Assembly (NCBI GenBank): GCA_964429915.1
Contig: CAYSDZ010000061.1
Coordinates: 1 to 13,409 of the forward strand
Length of the DNA: 13,409 nucleotides
Source of the DNA: Alteromonas_F sp964429915
GTDB lineage: Bacteria > Pseudomonadota > Gammaproteobacteria > Enterobacterales > Alteromonadaceae
Direction of reading: 5' to 3'
Part shown: positions 1 to 7,700 of the stretch, in pieces
Layout: every line of letters starts with the position of its first letter
Numbering within the stretch: position 1 is the stretch's first letter
Program-made: the position numbers and the translations under genes
The notes under the pieces: generated by a model
What the model saw: the letters and a program-made list of their open reading frames with translations, nothing else
The model's database searches: none
What the model was told of the DNA's origin: nothing

Positions 1-211
1 TGTCAGGAAAAACTCGAATCCAAATTTTACCTTGACGTTTAACGTGACGAGTCATTGCACGACGTGCAGCCTCAATTTGACGCGCAGTCATTCGACCACG
101 GCCAGTCGCTTTAAGACCGTAAGTACCAAAGGCAACTGTTGCACCCGCTGCTAAACCGCGGTTGCGACCTTTGTGCATTTTACGGAATTTCATACGTTTA
201 GGTTGTAACAT
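1..211 (-). CDS. rplP: 50S ribosomal protein L16 (N-terminal part, runs off the left edge)
   Basis: L16 is a large-subunit protein that binds 23S rRNA near the A site and the base of the L7/L12 stalk and is needed late in 50S assembly. The first 70 residues are visible, starting MLQPKRMKFRKMHKGRNRG and continuing through RGRMTARQIEAARRAMTR to KIWIRVFPD. They align almost residue for residue with E. coli L16, which is 136 residues long, so about half the protein is missing beyond position 1. The ATG lies two bases after the rpsC stop codon, so the two are probably translationally coupled. It is the ninth gene of the S10 operon. The gene is partial only because of the window edge; no defect is seen. 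Confidence 0.97.
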   Translation of the reverse strand, partial: MLQPKRMKFRKMHKGRNRGLAAGATVAFGTYGLKATGRGRMTARQIEAARRAMTRHVKRQGKIWIRVFPD

Positions 212-213
212 AA

Positions 214-918
214 TTAACCCTCTCGCTTACCGCTGCGACCTTTCTTCTTAGGCTGAGCTGCTGGTGCTTGCTCTTGTTGAAGGGGTAAACCACCCAACAC
301 TTCGCCTTTGAAGATCCAAACTTTCACGCCAATGATACCGTATTGGGTTGCCGCTTCAGATGTCGCATAATCGATGTCAGCACGGAAAGTGTGTAGTGGT
401 ACACGACCTTCACGATACCATTCAGAACGCGCAATTTCTGCTCCGCCTAAACGTCCGCTTACTTCAACTTTGATACCCTTGGCACCCAATCGCATTGCGT
501 TTTGTACCGCGCGCTTCATAGCACGTCGGAACATAACACGGCGCTCAAGCTGGCTAGAAATACCGTCTGCTACTAATTGAGCATCTAGCTCAGGCTTACG
601 GACTTCCGCAATGTTGATCTGAGCTGGCACACCGGCCATCTTAGATACATGGTTGCGCAGCTTTTCTACGTCTTCACCTTTCTTGCCAATAACCACACCA
701 GGTCGAGCAGTGTGAATAGTCACACGAATACTTTTCGCTGGTCTTTCAATGACAATTTTAGAAAGTGACGCATTTTTTAACTGTTTAGTCAGATACTGAC
801 GTACCTGATGATCGTTATATAAATTGTCGGCATAATCTGCAGTATTCGCGTACCAGGTAGATGTCCATGGTTTGCTGATACCTAGGCGTATGCCTGTAGG
901 ATGTACCTTCTGTCCCAT
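214..918 (-). CDS. rpsC: 30S ribosomal protein S3
   Basis: S3 is a head protein of the small subunit at the mRNA entry channel, where with S4 and S5 it contributes to helicase activity. The product has 234 residues (E. coli: 233). The N-terminal KH domain shows the IGKKGED loop. The central and C-terminal regions carry the strongly conserved RRVMFRRAMKRAVQNAMR and SGRLGGAEIARSEWYREG segments. The C-terminal tail is variable and basic (PKKKGRSGKREG), as usual. The start ATG is preceded by AGGAG, which overlaps the TAG stop of rplV at 928-930. rplP follows after two bases. Nothing unusual is seen. Confidence 0.98.
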   Translation of the reverse strand: MGQKVHPTGIRLGISKPWTSTWYANTADYADNLYNDHQVRQYLTKQLKNASLSKIVIERPAKSIRVTIHTARPGVVIGKKGEDVEKLRNHVSKMAGVPAQINIAEVRKPELDAQLVADGISSQLERRVMFRRAMKRAVQNAMRLGAKGIKVEVSGRLGGAEIARSEWYREGRVPLHTFRADIDYATSEAATQYGIIGVKVWIFKGEVLGGLPLQQEQAPAAQPKKKGRSGKREG

Positions 919-927
919 TATCTACTC

Positions 928-1257
928 CTAATCCGCTACAACGACTGTGATGTGGCTGCTACGCTTGAAGATACGATCAGCACGGCCTTTAGCCCGTGTT
1001 TTGATACGCTTCATGGTAGGACCTTCATCAACATAGATTTTGGCAACGCGCAACTCGTCGATGTCAGCGCCTTCATTGTGCTCTGCATTAGCAATTGCAG
1101 ACTCTAGTACTTTTTTGACTAAAGTGGCACTTTTCTTAGGGCTGTACGTTAAAACCTCTAGGGCTTTTTCAACGTGTAATCCGCGAATTTGATCCGCAAC
1201 CAAACGGGCTTTTTGAGCTGACGTACGGGCAAATTTATGTTTAGCTAATGCTTCCAT
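928..1257 (-). CDS. rplV: 50S ribosomal protein L22
   Basis: L22 contacts all domains of 23S rRNA, and its beta-hairpin lines the peptide exit tunnel, where changes can give macrolide resistance. The product has 109 residues (E. coli: 110). It starts MEALAKHKFARTSAQKARLV and includes the SAIANAEHN segment and the tunnel-hairpin region around EGPTMKRIKTRAKGRADR. An in-frame ATG at 1296 would add 13 residues but lies inside rpsS. I chose 1257 because it matches the family N-terminus and has a purine-rich AAGGGGAAAG sequence directly upstream, starting in the rpsS stop codon. It is the seventh gene of the S10 operon. Nothing is odd about the protein itself. Confidence 0.97.
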   Translation of the reverse strand: MEALAKHKFARTSAQKARLVADQIRGLHVEKALEVLTYSPKKSATLVKKVLESAIANAEHNEGADIDELRVAKIYVDEGPTMKRIKTRAKGRADRIFKRSSHITVVVAD

Positions 1258-1267
1258 CTCTTTCCCC

Positions 1268-1543
1268 TTAACGTTTTGCTTTCTTATCTGCGACATGGCC
1301 GCGATAAGTGCGCGTAGGTGCGAATTCGCCCAACTTGTGGCCTACCATTTCGTCAGAGACGAACACAGGTACGTGCTGGCGACCGTTATGAACTGCAATG
1401 GTCAACCCAATCATATCTGGGATGATCATAGAACGACGAGACCAAGTTTTAATTGGCTTCTTGTCGCCTTTTTCCACTGCAGCCTCTACCTTCTTCAGCA
1501 AGTGTAGGTCAATAAATGGACCTTTCTTGAGAGAACGTGGCAT
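1268..1543 (-). CDS. rpsS: 30S ribosomal protein S19
   Basis: S19 sits in the head of the small subunit near the decoding site, forms a complex with S13 and contacts A-site tRNA through its C-terminal tail. The product has 91 residues (E. coli: 92). It starts MPRSLKKGPFIDLHLLKKVE and contains the conserved KTWSRRSMIIPDMIG and GHKLGEFAPTRTYRGH blocks, then a basic C-terminus. The start has a GAGG ribosome-binding site in the 15-base gap after rplB. It is the sixth gene of the S10 operon. Confidence 0.98.
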   Translation of the reverse strand: MPRSLKKGPFIDLHLLKKVEAAVEKGDKKPIKTWSRRSMIIPDMIGLTIAVHNGRQHVPVFVSDEMVGHKLGEFAPTRTYRGHVADKKAKR

Positions 1544-1558
1544 GGTGAATCCTCGCTG

Positions 1559-2383
1559 TTATTTGTTTCGACGACGTACGATAAGCTTATCAGTACGCTT
1601 GTTGCTACGGGTTTTCTTACCTTTAGTCGGCACGCCCCATGGTGTCACTGGGTGACGACCACCAGAAGTACGACCTTCACCACCACCGTGTGGGTGATCG
1701 ACCGGGTTCATGGCAACACCACGAACAGTAGGACGAACGCCTCTCCAACGAGTAGCACCGGCTTTACCCAATGAACGCAGCATGTGTTCAGCGTTGCCCA
1801 CTTCACCGATAGTTGCACGGCAGTCAGACAATACTTTACGCATTTCGCCAGAGCGAAGACGCAGCGTTACGTAGTTTCCATCACGCGCAAGAATTTGCGC
1901 GTAAGCGCCAGCAGAGCGTGCAATCTGTGCACCTTTACCAGGCTTCATTTCTATGGCGTGTATTACTGTACCTACAGGCATATTGCGCATAGGCATAGCG
2001 TTACCCGCTTTAATCGGCGCATCGGCACCCGACTGCAAAGCATCACCGGCTTGCGCGCCCTTAGGAGCAAGAATGTAACGACGTTCACCGTCTGCATAAA
2101 GCACTAAAGCGATGTTAGCTGAACGGTTAGGATCGTATTCAAGACGCTCAATTTTGGCAGGTATGCCGTCTTTATTACGCTTGAAATCGACAACGCGATA
2201 GTGTTGTTTATGACCACCACCGATATGACGAACAGTAATACGGCCTTTATTATTACGACCGCCAGATTTGCTGTTTTTTTCCAACAACGGAGCATACGGT
2301 GCGCCTTTGTGTAGGTCAGGATTCGTTACCTGTACTACATGACGACGTCCGGCAGAAGTTGGCTTAGCTTTCATTAATGGCAT
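1559..2383 (-). CDS. rplB: 50S ribosomal protein L2
   Basis: L2 is one of the most conserved large-subunit proteins. It is required for subunit association, tRNA binding and peptidyl transferase activity. The product has 274 residues (E. coli: 273). The RNA-binding region carries KNSKSGGRNNKGRIT and RHIGGGHKQHYR. The C-terminal domain contains MNPVDHPHGGGEGR, which includes the conserved histidine near the catalytic centre, and ends KTRSNKRTDKLIVRRRNK. The start aligns with the family N-terminus (MPLMKAKPTS against MAVVKCKPTS in E. coli) and has an AAGGGGA purine run upstream. It lies 14 bases after rplW and is the fifth gene of the S10 operon. Confidence 0.98.
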   Translation of the reverse strand: MPLMKAKPTSAGRRHVVQVTNPDLHKGAPYAPLLEKNSKSGGRNNKGRITVRHIGGGHKQHYRVVDFKRNKDGIPAKIERLEYDPNRSANIALVLYADGERRYILAPKGAQAGDALQSGADAPIKAGNAMPMRNMPVGTVIHAIEMKPGKGAQIARSAGAYAQILARDGNYVTLRLRSGEMRKVLSDCRATIGEVGNAEHMLRSLGKAGATRWRGVRPTVRGVAMNPVDHPHGGGEGRTSGGRHPVTPWGVPTKGKKTRSNKRTDKLIVRRRNK

Positions 2384-2397
2384 TTCTAATCCCCTTC

Positions 2398-2697
2398 TTA
2401 CTCAGCGCCACCGACGAAGTCGATGTCTTGACCTTCTTTCAGCGTAACATACGCTTTTTTAAGGTCGCTTCGTTTCCCGAAAGTCATACCATGACGCTTG
2501 GTTTTACCCTTGATGTTCACAGTGCGAACCGCATTCACTTCAACTTCAAACAACTTTTCAACCGCTGCTTTTATTTCAGTTTTATTCGCGTCTTTTAAGA
2601 CTTTAAATACAACTGTGTTGCTATTTTCCGCGGCCATGGTCGATTTTTCAGACACATGAGGCGCAACCAACACTTTTAGTAGACGTTCTTCTTTCAT
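2398..2697 (-). CDS. rplW: 50S ribosomal protein L23
   Basis: L23 surrounds the peptide tunnel exit and is the docking site for trigger factor and the signal recognition particle. The product has 99 residues (E. coli: 100). It starts MKEERLLKVLVAPHVSEKST and contains the conserved VEKLFEVEVNAVRT and KRHGMTFGKRSDLKKAYVTL segments, ending in FVGGAE as in E. coli. Its ATG overlaps the TGA stop of rplD in an ATGA arrangement, which indicates translational coupling. It is the fourth gene of the S10 operon. Confidence 0.98.
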   Translation of the reverse strand: MKEERLLKVLVAPHVSEKSTMAAENSNTVVFKVLKDANKTEIKAAVEKLFEVEVNAVRTVNIKGKTKRHGMTFGKRSDLKKAYVTLKEGQDIDFVGGAE

Positions 2698-3299
2698 GCT
2701 AACGCCTCCTCAAGGTGTTTGATTGCATCTTTTGTGATTAACACTTTTTCAAACGCAATCAAGCTGACTGGATCAATACCTGCAACATCGCGCGCATCAA
2801 CTTTGTACAAGTTGCGAGCAGCCAAGAATAAATTCTCATCAACTTCTGGGGTAACGATCAATACGTCTTTAAGCTCAAGTTCGTTAAGCTTACCAAGAAG
2901 GGCTTTTGTTTTCGGTGTTTCAACTGCAAAGCTTTCTACTACAACTAAGCGGTCTTGACGAACCAACTCAGAAAGAATGCTTTTTATAGCACCGCGGTAC
3001 ATTTTTTTATTTACTTTTTGCTCGAAGTTACGAGGCTTCGCTGCGAATGCACGGCCACCGCCTACCCAGATCGGGCTGCGGATAGTACCTGCACGAGCGC
3101 GGCCCGTACCTTTTTGACGCCATGGTTTCTTACCACCACCGCGTACTTCAGAACGCGTCTTTTGCGCTTTTGTGCCTTGACGTGCACCCGCGCTGTAAGC
3201 AACGACAACTTGATGAACAAGTGCTTCGTTGAACTCACGTCCAAAGGTCGCTTCTGAAACTTCAAGTGCGCTTTGCGCATCTTTTAATGTCAATTCCAT
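2694..3299 (-). CDS. rplD: 50S ribosomal protein L4, probable autogenous regulator of this operon
   Basis: L4 is a primary rRNA-binding protein of the 50S subunit whose extended loop lines the exit tunnel. In E. coli it also represses its own S10 operon by binding the leader RNA, causing premature termination and blocking rpsJ translation. The product has 201 residues, the same length as in E. coli. The extended loop region shows GGGKKPWRQKGTGRARAGTI, followed by QKVNKKMYRGAIKSILSELV and the C-terminal GIDPVSLIAFEKV. GAGGAG precedes the start, 17 bases after rplC. The leader upstream of rpsJ has the structures expected for L4 control, so the feedback loop is probably intact; this is inferred from structure only. 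Confidence 0.98.
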   Translation of the reverse strand: MELTLKDAQSALEVSEATFGREFNEALVHQVVVAYSAGARQGTKAQKTRSEVRGGGKKPWRQKGTGRARAGTIRSPIWVGGGRAFAAKPRNFEQKVNKKMYRGAIKSILSELVRQDRLVVVESFAVETPKTKALLGKLNELELKDVLIVTPEVDENLFLAARNLYKVDARDVAGIDPVSLIAFEKVLITKDAIKHLEEALA

Positions 3300-3316
3300 C
3301 AGTTACTCCTCAGACC

Positions 3317-3955
3317 TTAAGACTTGATAGCCGGCTTAACGATAACGTCGCCGCCTGTTGCACCAGGTACTGCACCTTTAACAAGGATTAGGCTGTTTTC
3401 TACGTCTACACGTACCACTTCCAAAGATTGGGTAGTCACTTGTTTATTACCAAGCTGACCCGCCATTTTTTTACCTTTGAACACTTTACCTGGCGATTGG
3501 TTTTGACCAATTGAACCAGGTGCACGGTGAGATAGTGAGTTACCGTGTGTCATGCGCTGTGAACTAAAGTTCCAACGTTTAATGGCACCCTGAAAACCTT
3601 TACCTTTTGACGTACCTGTTACGTCGATTTTTTTAGTGTCGTTAAAGATTTCAACAGTTATTTCACTGCCAATTTCAATATCGCTACCTTCGTTGTCTTC
3701 TAAACGGAATTCCCAAAGACCTCGACCTGCCTCAACCCCTGCTTTGGCAAAATGCCCTGCAGCAGGTTTGTTAACGCGGTTCGCTTTTTTAGTCCCTGCA
3801 GTTACCTGAAGAGCGCGATAACCGTCTGCCTCATCTGTACGTAGCTGAGTCACACGGTTTGGGGTCGCTTCAATAACAGTCACAGGAATAGAAACGCCGT
3901 CTTCAGTGAAGATGCGTGTCATACCTACTTTACGACCGACTAGACCAATCGCCAT
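3317..3955 (-). CDS. rplC: 50S ribosomal protein L3
   Basis: L3 is an early-assembly protein that binds 23S rRNA and reaches toward the peptidyl transferase centre. The product has 212 residues (E. coli: 209). It starts MAIGLVGRKVGMTRIFTEDG. The conserved central segment includes GTSKGKGFQGAIKRWNF and HGNSLSHRAPGSIGQNQSPG. The glutamine corresponding to the PrmB-methylated Gln150 of E. coli is residue 153 here. The C-terminus ends KGAVPGATGGDVIVKPAIKS. A GAGAGGG ribosome-binding site lies in the 18-base gap after rpsJ. It is the second gene of the S10 operon. Confidence 0.98.
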   Translation of the reverse strand: MAIGLVGRKVGMTRIFTEDGVSIPVTVIEATPNRVTQLRTDEADGYRALQVTAGTKKANRVNKPAAGHFAKAGVEAGRGLWEFRLEDNEGSDIEIGSEITVEIFNDTKKIDVTGTSKGKGFQGAIKRWNFSSQRMTHGNSLSHRAPGSIGQNQSPGKVFKGKKMAGQLGNKQVTTQSLEVVRVDVENSLILVKGAVPGATGGDVIVKPAIKS

Positions 3956-3973
3956 TGTTATAACCCTCTCTTA

Positions 3974-4285
3974 TTAGCCCAGGCTGATTTGAACATCAAC
4001 ACCGGCAGCCAAGTCCAAACGCATTAACGCATCAACTGTTTTATCAGTTGGTTCGATAATGTCGACTAAACGCTTGTGCGTGCGAATTTCATATTGATCT
4101 CGCGCGTCTTTATTAACGTGCGGAGAAATTAACACTGTGTAGCGTTCTTTGCGCGTAGGCAAAGGAATAGGACCGCTGACCTGAGCACCAGTACGTTTCG
4201 CTGTTTCAACGATTTCAGCCGTTGATTGATCGATCAATTTATGATCGAACGCTTTTAAGCGAATACGAATTCTTTGATTAGCCAT
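3974..4285 (-). CDS. rpsJ: 30S ribosomal protein S10 (NusE)
   Basis: S10 is a head protein of the small subunit. As NusE it also pairs with NusB in transcription antitermination and contacts NusG, which links transcription to translation. The product has 103 residues, the same as in E. coli, with the conserved MANQRIRIRLKAFDHKLIDQ start, the GPIPLPTRKERYTVL loop and the C-terminal MRLDLAAGVDVQISLG. It is the first gene of the operon. Its ATG directly follows a small hairpin whose loop holds the GGAG Shine-Dalgarno sequence, so initiation is probably sensitive to leader structure. It is followed 18 bases later by rplC. Confidence 0.98.
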   Translation of the reverse strand: MANQRIRIRLKAFDHKLIDQSTAEIVETAKRTGAQVSGPIPLPTRKERYTVLISPHVNKDARDQYEIRTHKRLVDIIEPTDKTVDALMRLDLAAGVDVQISLG

Positions 4286-4303
4286 CGATTAAGCTCCAAT
4301 CGA
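4285..4303 (-). promoter_or_regulatory. rpsJ ribosome-binding-site hairpin
   Basis: A perfect 6-bp inverted repeat (TCGATT and AATCGA on either strand) encloses a 7-nt loop that reads GGAGCUU in the mRNA. The GGAG Shine-Dalgarno sequence is therefore presented in the loop, and the last base of the stem is the A of the rpsJ start codon. It lies just downstream of the U run of the leader attenuator. A hairpin around the S10 ribosome-binding site would fit the translational arm of L4 autoregulation known in E. coli; the functional link here is inferred. Confidence 0.6.
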
Positions 4304-4537
4304 AAGAACAAAAAAATTCACCTTTTCACTCTTATCTTCCAGTTGGAATAAAGATGAAAAGATGTGCGTAAATCAAGTGATTCCTTATTGGAACCTTGTT
4401 CGAACTATTAACTCACCGGCTTCTCAACATCTTATTACGATGATTGGTTGCGTTGGCGGATTCCCTAAAAGCAGTGAATGCGCGGTTAACTTAGCTCTTT
4501 ATACCCAAGAGAATGATTCAAACCTCTGGATAAGTGG
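4286..4537 (-). ncRNA. S10 operon leader RNA (L4 autoregulatory type)
   Basis: Transcribed leader of about 250 nt between the predicted start near 4537 and rpsJ. It folds by eye into successive hairpins. One at 4529-4505 pairs CCAGAG with CTCTTGG, with one bulge. One at 4483-4456 pairs GCGCATTC with GAATCCGC, with one mismatch. One at 4398-4374 pairs CAAGGTTCC with GGAATCACTTG, with two bulges. The last is the long attenuator at 4364-4319. A hairpin pair directly before a U run, followed by a structured rpsJ initiation site, is the arrangement known for S10 leaders of enterics, vibrios and relatives. The leader is longer than the roughly 170 nt of E. coli. Pairings were found by inspection, not by a folding program. 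Confidence 0.7.
4310..4364 (-). terminator. S10 leader attenuator hairpin with U run
   Basis: The leader RNA can form a long imperfect hairpin at 4364 to 4319. Its 5' arm starts CAUCUUUUCA and pairs with a 3' arm ending UGAAAAGGUG, with a few bulges, two closing G-C pairs and an AACU loop. Two bases later comes a run of seven U (4316-4310). This is the layout of the L4-dependent termination hairpin of the E. coli S10 leader. It should act as a conditional terminator within the operon, not as an operon end, because rpsJ starts 25 bases further on. Confidence 0.75.
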
Positions 4538-4543
4538 GCGCGA

Positions 4544-4589
4544 ATTATACACGTGTTTATTTTGAACGCAATCACTCTTTTTAATAAAT
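4544..4589 (-). promoter_or_regulatory. Promoter of the S10 operon
   Basis: On the minus strand a perfect -10 hexamer TATAAT (4549-4544) is preceded, with a 16-base spacer, by TTGCGT (4571-4566) as a partial -35. It is followed by a G+C-rich discriminator TCGCGCCC, typical of promoters repressed by ppGpp and DksA. An A/T-rich stretch at about 4589-4577, at -40 to -52 from the predicted start near 4537, looks like an UP element. These are the hallmarks of a strong growth-rate-controlled ribosomal promoter. Stringent control is inferred. Confidence 0.8.
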
Positions 4590-4603
4590 CGTAACGAGAA
4601 CCT

Positions 4604-4629
4604 AAATGCACCAACCCGGTGCGTTTTTT
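4604..4629 (+). terminator. Rightward intrinsic terminator without an obvious upstream gene
   Basis: GCACC and GGTGC (4608-4612 and 4618-4622) form a perfect 5-bp stem around a 5-base loop. The stem can be extended by a G-T pair and flanking A-T pairs, and T6 follows at 4624-4629. On the minus strand no U run follows, so it points rightward, toward the receptor gene. No rightward gene or clear promoter lies to its left within the window. It may be a leader attenuator, the end of a very short RNA, or a barrier that insulates the receptor gene from upstream transcription. Confidence 0.5.
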
Positions 4630-4630
4630 G

Positions 4631-4773
4631 GCTTAATTGCTAGAAAAACCCCTCATTTATTCCTAATATATAAGGTATGGTACTTGCTTCTTAGTGTTCT
4701 ATTCATTAAGGGTAACGGTCCCTAACACAACAATTAATAATAAAAATCTTGGCGAAAGCCTTCGGAGAAACAC
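4631..4773 (+). other. Upstream region of the TonB-dependent receptor gene
   Basis: No gene is seen here. The stretch is A/T-rich and must hold the receptor promoter unless transcription starts further left. A TATAAG hexamer at 4669-4674 matches the -10 consensus at five positions but has no fitting -35, so I do not call a promoter. It lies in the imperfect palindrome CCTAATATATAAGG (4662-4675), a possible operator. A second dyad, AGGG and CCCT around TAACGGT, occurs near 4709-4723. The ribosome-binding site GGAG at 4764-4767 is 6 bases before the ATG, just after a small GGC-GAAA-GCC stem-loop. No Fur-box-like sequence was recognised. Confidence 0.5.
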
Positions 4774-7700
4774 ATGTCTTTCAATACAACGAATAGGGCA
4801 AAATTAAGCTTGCTAACTTGTTCCGTTCTTTCAGCGTTATTTACTTCACCTTCCTATGCGCAAGAGTCAGAAGACAAAGCGATAGAAAAAATATTTGTTA
4901 CGGGCTCTCGTATTTCAAGCAGTGCGAGCCTCAGTGCTACTAGCCCTATTCTGTCTATTGGGGGAGACGATATTCGAGGTTCAGGGCAAATTGATATTGG
5001 TACCTTGCTGCGTGAATCGCCTCAGTTACAAGCTTCTTTGCCCGGTTCGTTTTCAGCGTTTAGTGGTGAGCCTCTTGGAGCAAGCTTACTGGATTTAAGA
5101 AGCCTAGGTGAAGAAAGAACGCTGGTTATAGAAGATGGACGCAGGCACATTTCAGGTATTGAAGGCACTGGCTCAGTTGATGTAAATACTATTTCAACCG
5201 CCTTATTGGGTAATGTCGAGGTGTTAACAGGTGGTGCAAGCGCTATTTATGGTGCTGACGCAGTAACAGGGGTCGTTAACTTTTCCCTTCGCGATGCTAG
5301 CTCTTTTGACGGCACTGAAATTAGACTGCAAACAGGCGTAACTGATGATGGCGATGCTAACGAGTTCTATTTTTCAATTGCGGATGGTGTCGCTTCAAAC
5401 AAAGGCAGTGTAGTTTTCGCACTAGAATATCAGTCGACTAGTCCAGTTTTTGCACGAGATAGAGATTTTGCAGGTTCAGGTTTATTCACTCAAGTAGCAA
5501 ATGGTGCGGCTGTACAAGATGCATTCGGTGTTGATTCGCGTTTTGCAAACGCGTTAATACCTAATCAACGTTTGCCCATTTCCAGTGCAAGTGGTGTTAT
5601 TTCGCTTAGCGGTAGTGCATTTAATGATGTTTTTGATTCAGGCGGTGCGTTAGGGTGTGGCAATTTTCTGGGTTCTGCTGCGGTACCTAGCTGTCAAACT
5701 ACAGGCGCTGACGGGCTTACTCGAGCTTACAATCCGGGTGATGTTTTTATTGGGCCTTTCGCTGCCAGTGGTGGAGATGGGGTACCTGTAGAGCCTGATT
5801 TAGAATTAATTTTGCCCGAATCAGACAGAGTGTTGGTTCAAGCAGTAGGCAACTATGAACTTCATGAAGCGGTGAATTTCTTTGTGAACACCAAATTTGT
5901 GATGACAGAAACCATTGAAACGAATCAGGTAAATGGCTTTAACGACGATATCCCTATCGCATTAGACAACCCTTTTATTCCTGCCAATTTACGAGGCCAA
6001 ATAAACGGGCTGTTTGCTGAAGGCGTGCCAGTCAACTTAGTCATGTCGCGTGATGTTTTGGACAACACGACGAACCCAAACCCTGTCGCTGAAAGAAAAA
6101 GTTTTCGCATTGTAACTGGGTTTGAAGGTTATTTACCCGGTACAAGCATTGATTATGAAATATTTTATAATTATGGACGAACTGCCGCCGACATTACGAC
6201 CAATGTAAGGCTTGAAGACAGATATTTCGCAGCAATTGATGCAGTCACCGACCCTAGCACGGGTAATATTGTGTGTCGTTCAGATTTAGACCCGTCTGCC
6301 ATCCCCCCGTCTTCGCCTTTTCCTGCTGCAAATGCCGATTTTGCTTTTAATACCTTTTCGGCTGGAGATGGTTCTTGCGTGCCCGTTAATCTGTTTGGCG
6401 AGAACTCAGTCAGCGCCGAAGCCGCCGCCTTTATCTTCCAGCCCGATATAAGCCGCAACGACCTTGAACAACAAAACTTTGTAGCCGTGCTTTCAGGGGA
6501 TACAGGCGACTTTTTTGAGTTGCCTGCGGGTGCTATCGGTTTTGCACTGGGGTACGAATACCGAAAAGAATCGAGTTCATTTCTACCAGGCAGTTTTGGA
6601 GCAGCTGGGCTTACCTTCGGTTCACAAGATTCACAAGCTGGCCCTATAAATCCGTCAGATGGCGAATACAGCGTAGACGAGCTATTTATTGAAGTGCGTG
6701 TTCCCGTGCTTAACGACGTATTCTTGGCAGACTTATTAGAAGTAAGCGGTGCGTTTCGTACTTCTGACTACGACCCTTATGGGCGATTTAACACTTGGAA
6801 TGTAGGCTCACGCTGGGCGCCCGTTGAAAGTTTGACATTTAGAGCAACGTATTCCGAAGCAACACGAGTGCCAAACATAAACGAAGCTTTCGCTCCGACA
6901 TTTTTAGCAACGTTAGGTGCAGAGCAAGACCCGTGTAATCAAAACTTTCTCCTTGCTGGTTCAGAGTTTCGTTTACAAAACTGTATTGCATTAATCGGCG
7001 ATGCAGTGGCCAATGGCACGTATGATTCCACTAACTTTTTATCCGCCTTTGTTCCTGGCACCACAGGCGGGAATGAAAACCTGAACCCCGAACAAGCTGA
7101 CACTATTACTGTCGGGGTAGTGTGGGCGCCCACTACAGAATTTGGCGGTGCGTTAGATGGCTTTACTGCAACCCTTGATTACTACGATATTCGCATTAAC
7201 GGCCTTATTGACAGCTTAACTGGTTTTCAGATAGCACAAAACTGTGTGGACGCTCCCACCATCAATAATGTGTTTTGTGACGCAGTGCAACGCGATGCTA
7301 CAAACGGCTTCATTACCGATTTTCAATCAGGTTTTATCAACCTAGCCGCTGTGGAAACGTCGGGTATCGACTTCCAATTTGGTTACAAATTTGACTTAGC
7401 AGAAAGCTTTAACGGTAAAGGTGAATTGGCATTAAGCCTAGTAGGAACACGTTTCTTAGAGCAGGATGAAACACGAGATGAATCTTCACCTGATGAAATA
7501 ACTGATGTTTTGGGCACCTTTGGTATTCCTAAGTGGATAGTGAACGCCAACATTGACTACACCTTAGGTGATTACGTGTTTGGCATTAGAGGTCGCTACG
7601 AGGATGACCAACTCGTCACTGACCTTGAGATTGATGATTTAATCAGCAACCCTAACTTCATTAATGTATCAAATACAGGTGATGCCTTTGTGTTAGATTT

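Noticed and set aside
1258..1296. Upstream in-frame ATG that would extend L22 by 13 residues
   Set aside because: The extension lies inside rpsS, has no homology to L22 N-termini, and the ATG at 1257 has the ribosome-binding sequence.
4362..4565. 67-residue open frame on the plus strand
   Set aside because: It lies antisense across the S10 promoter and leader, has no recognisable motif and no ribosome-binding site, and the leader hairpins explain the sequence.
4684..4711. Promoter of the receptor gene (TTGCTT with TTAAGG)
   Set aside because: The -10 match is poor, so the promoter was left uncalled.
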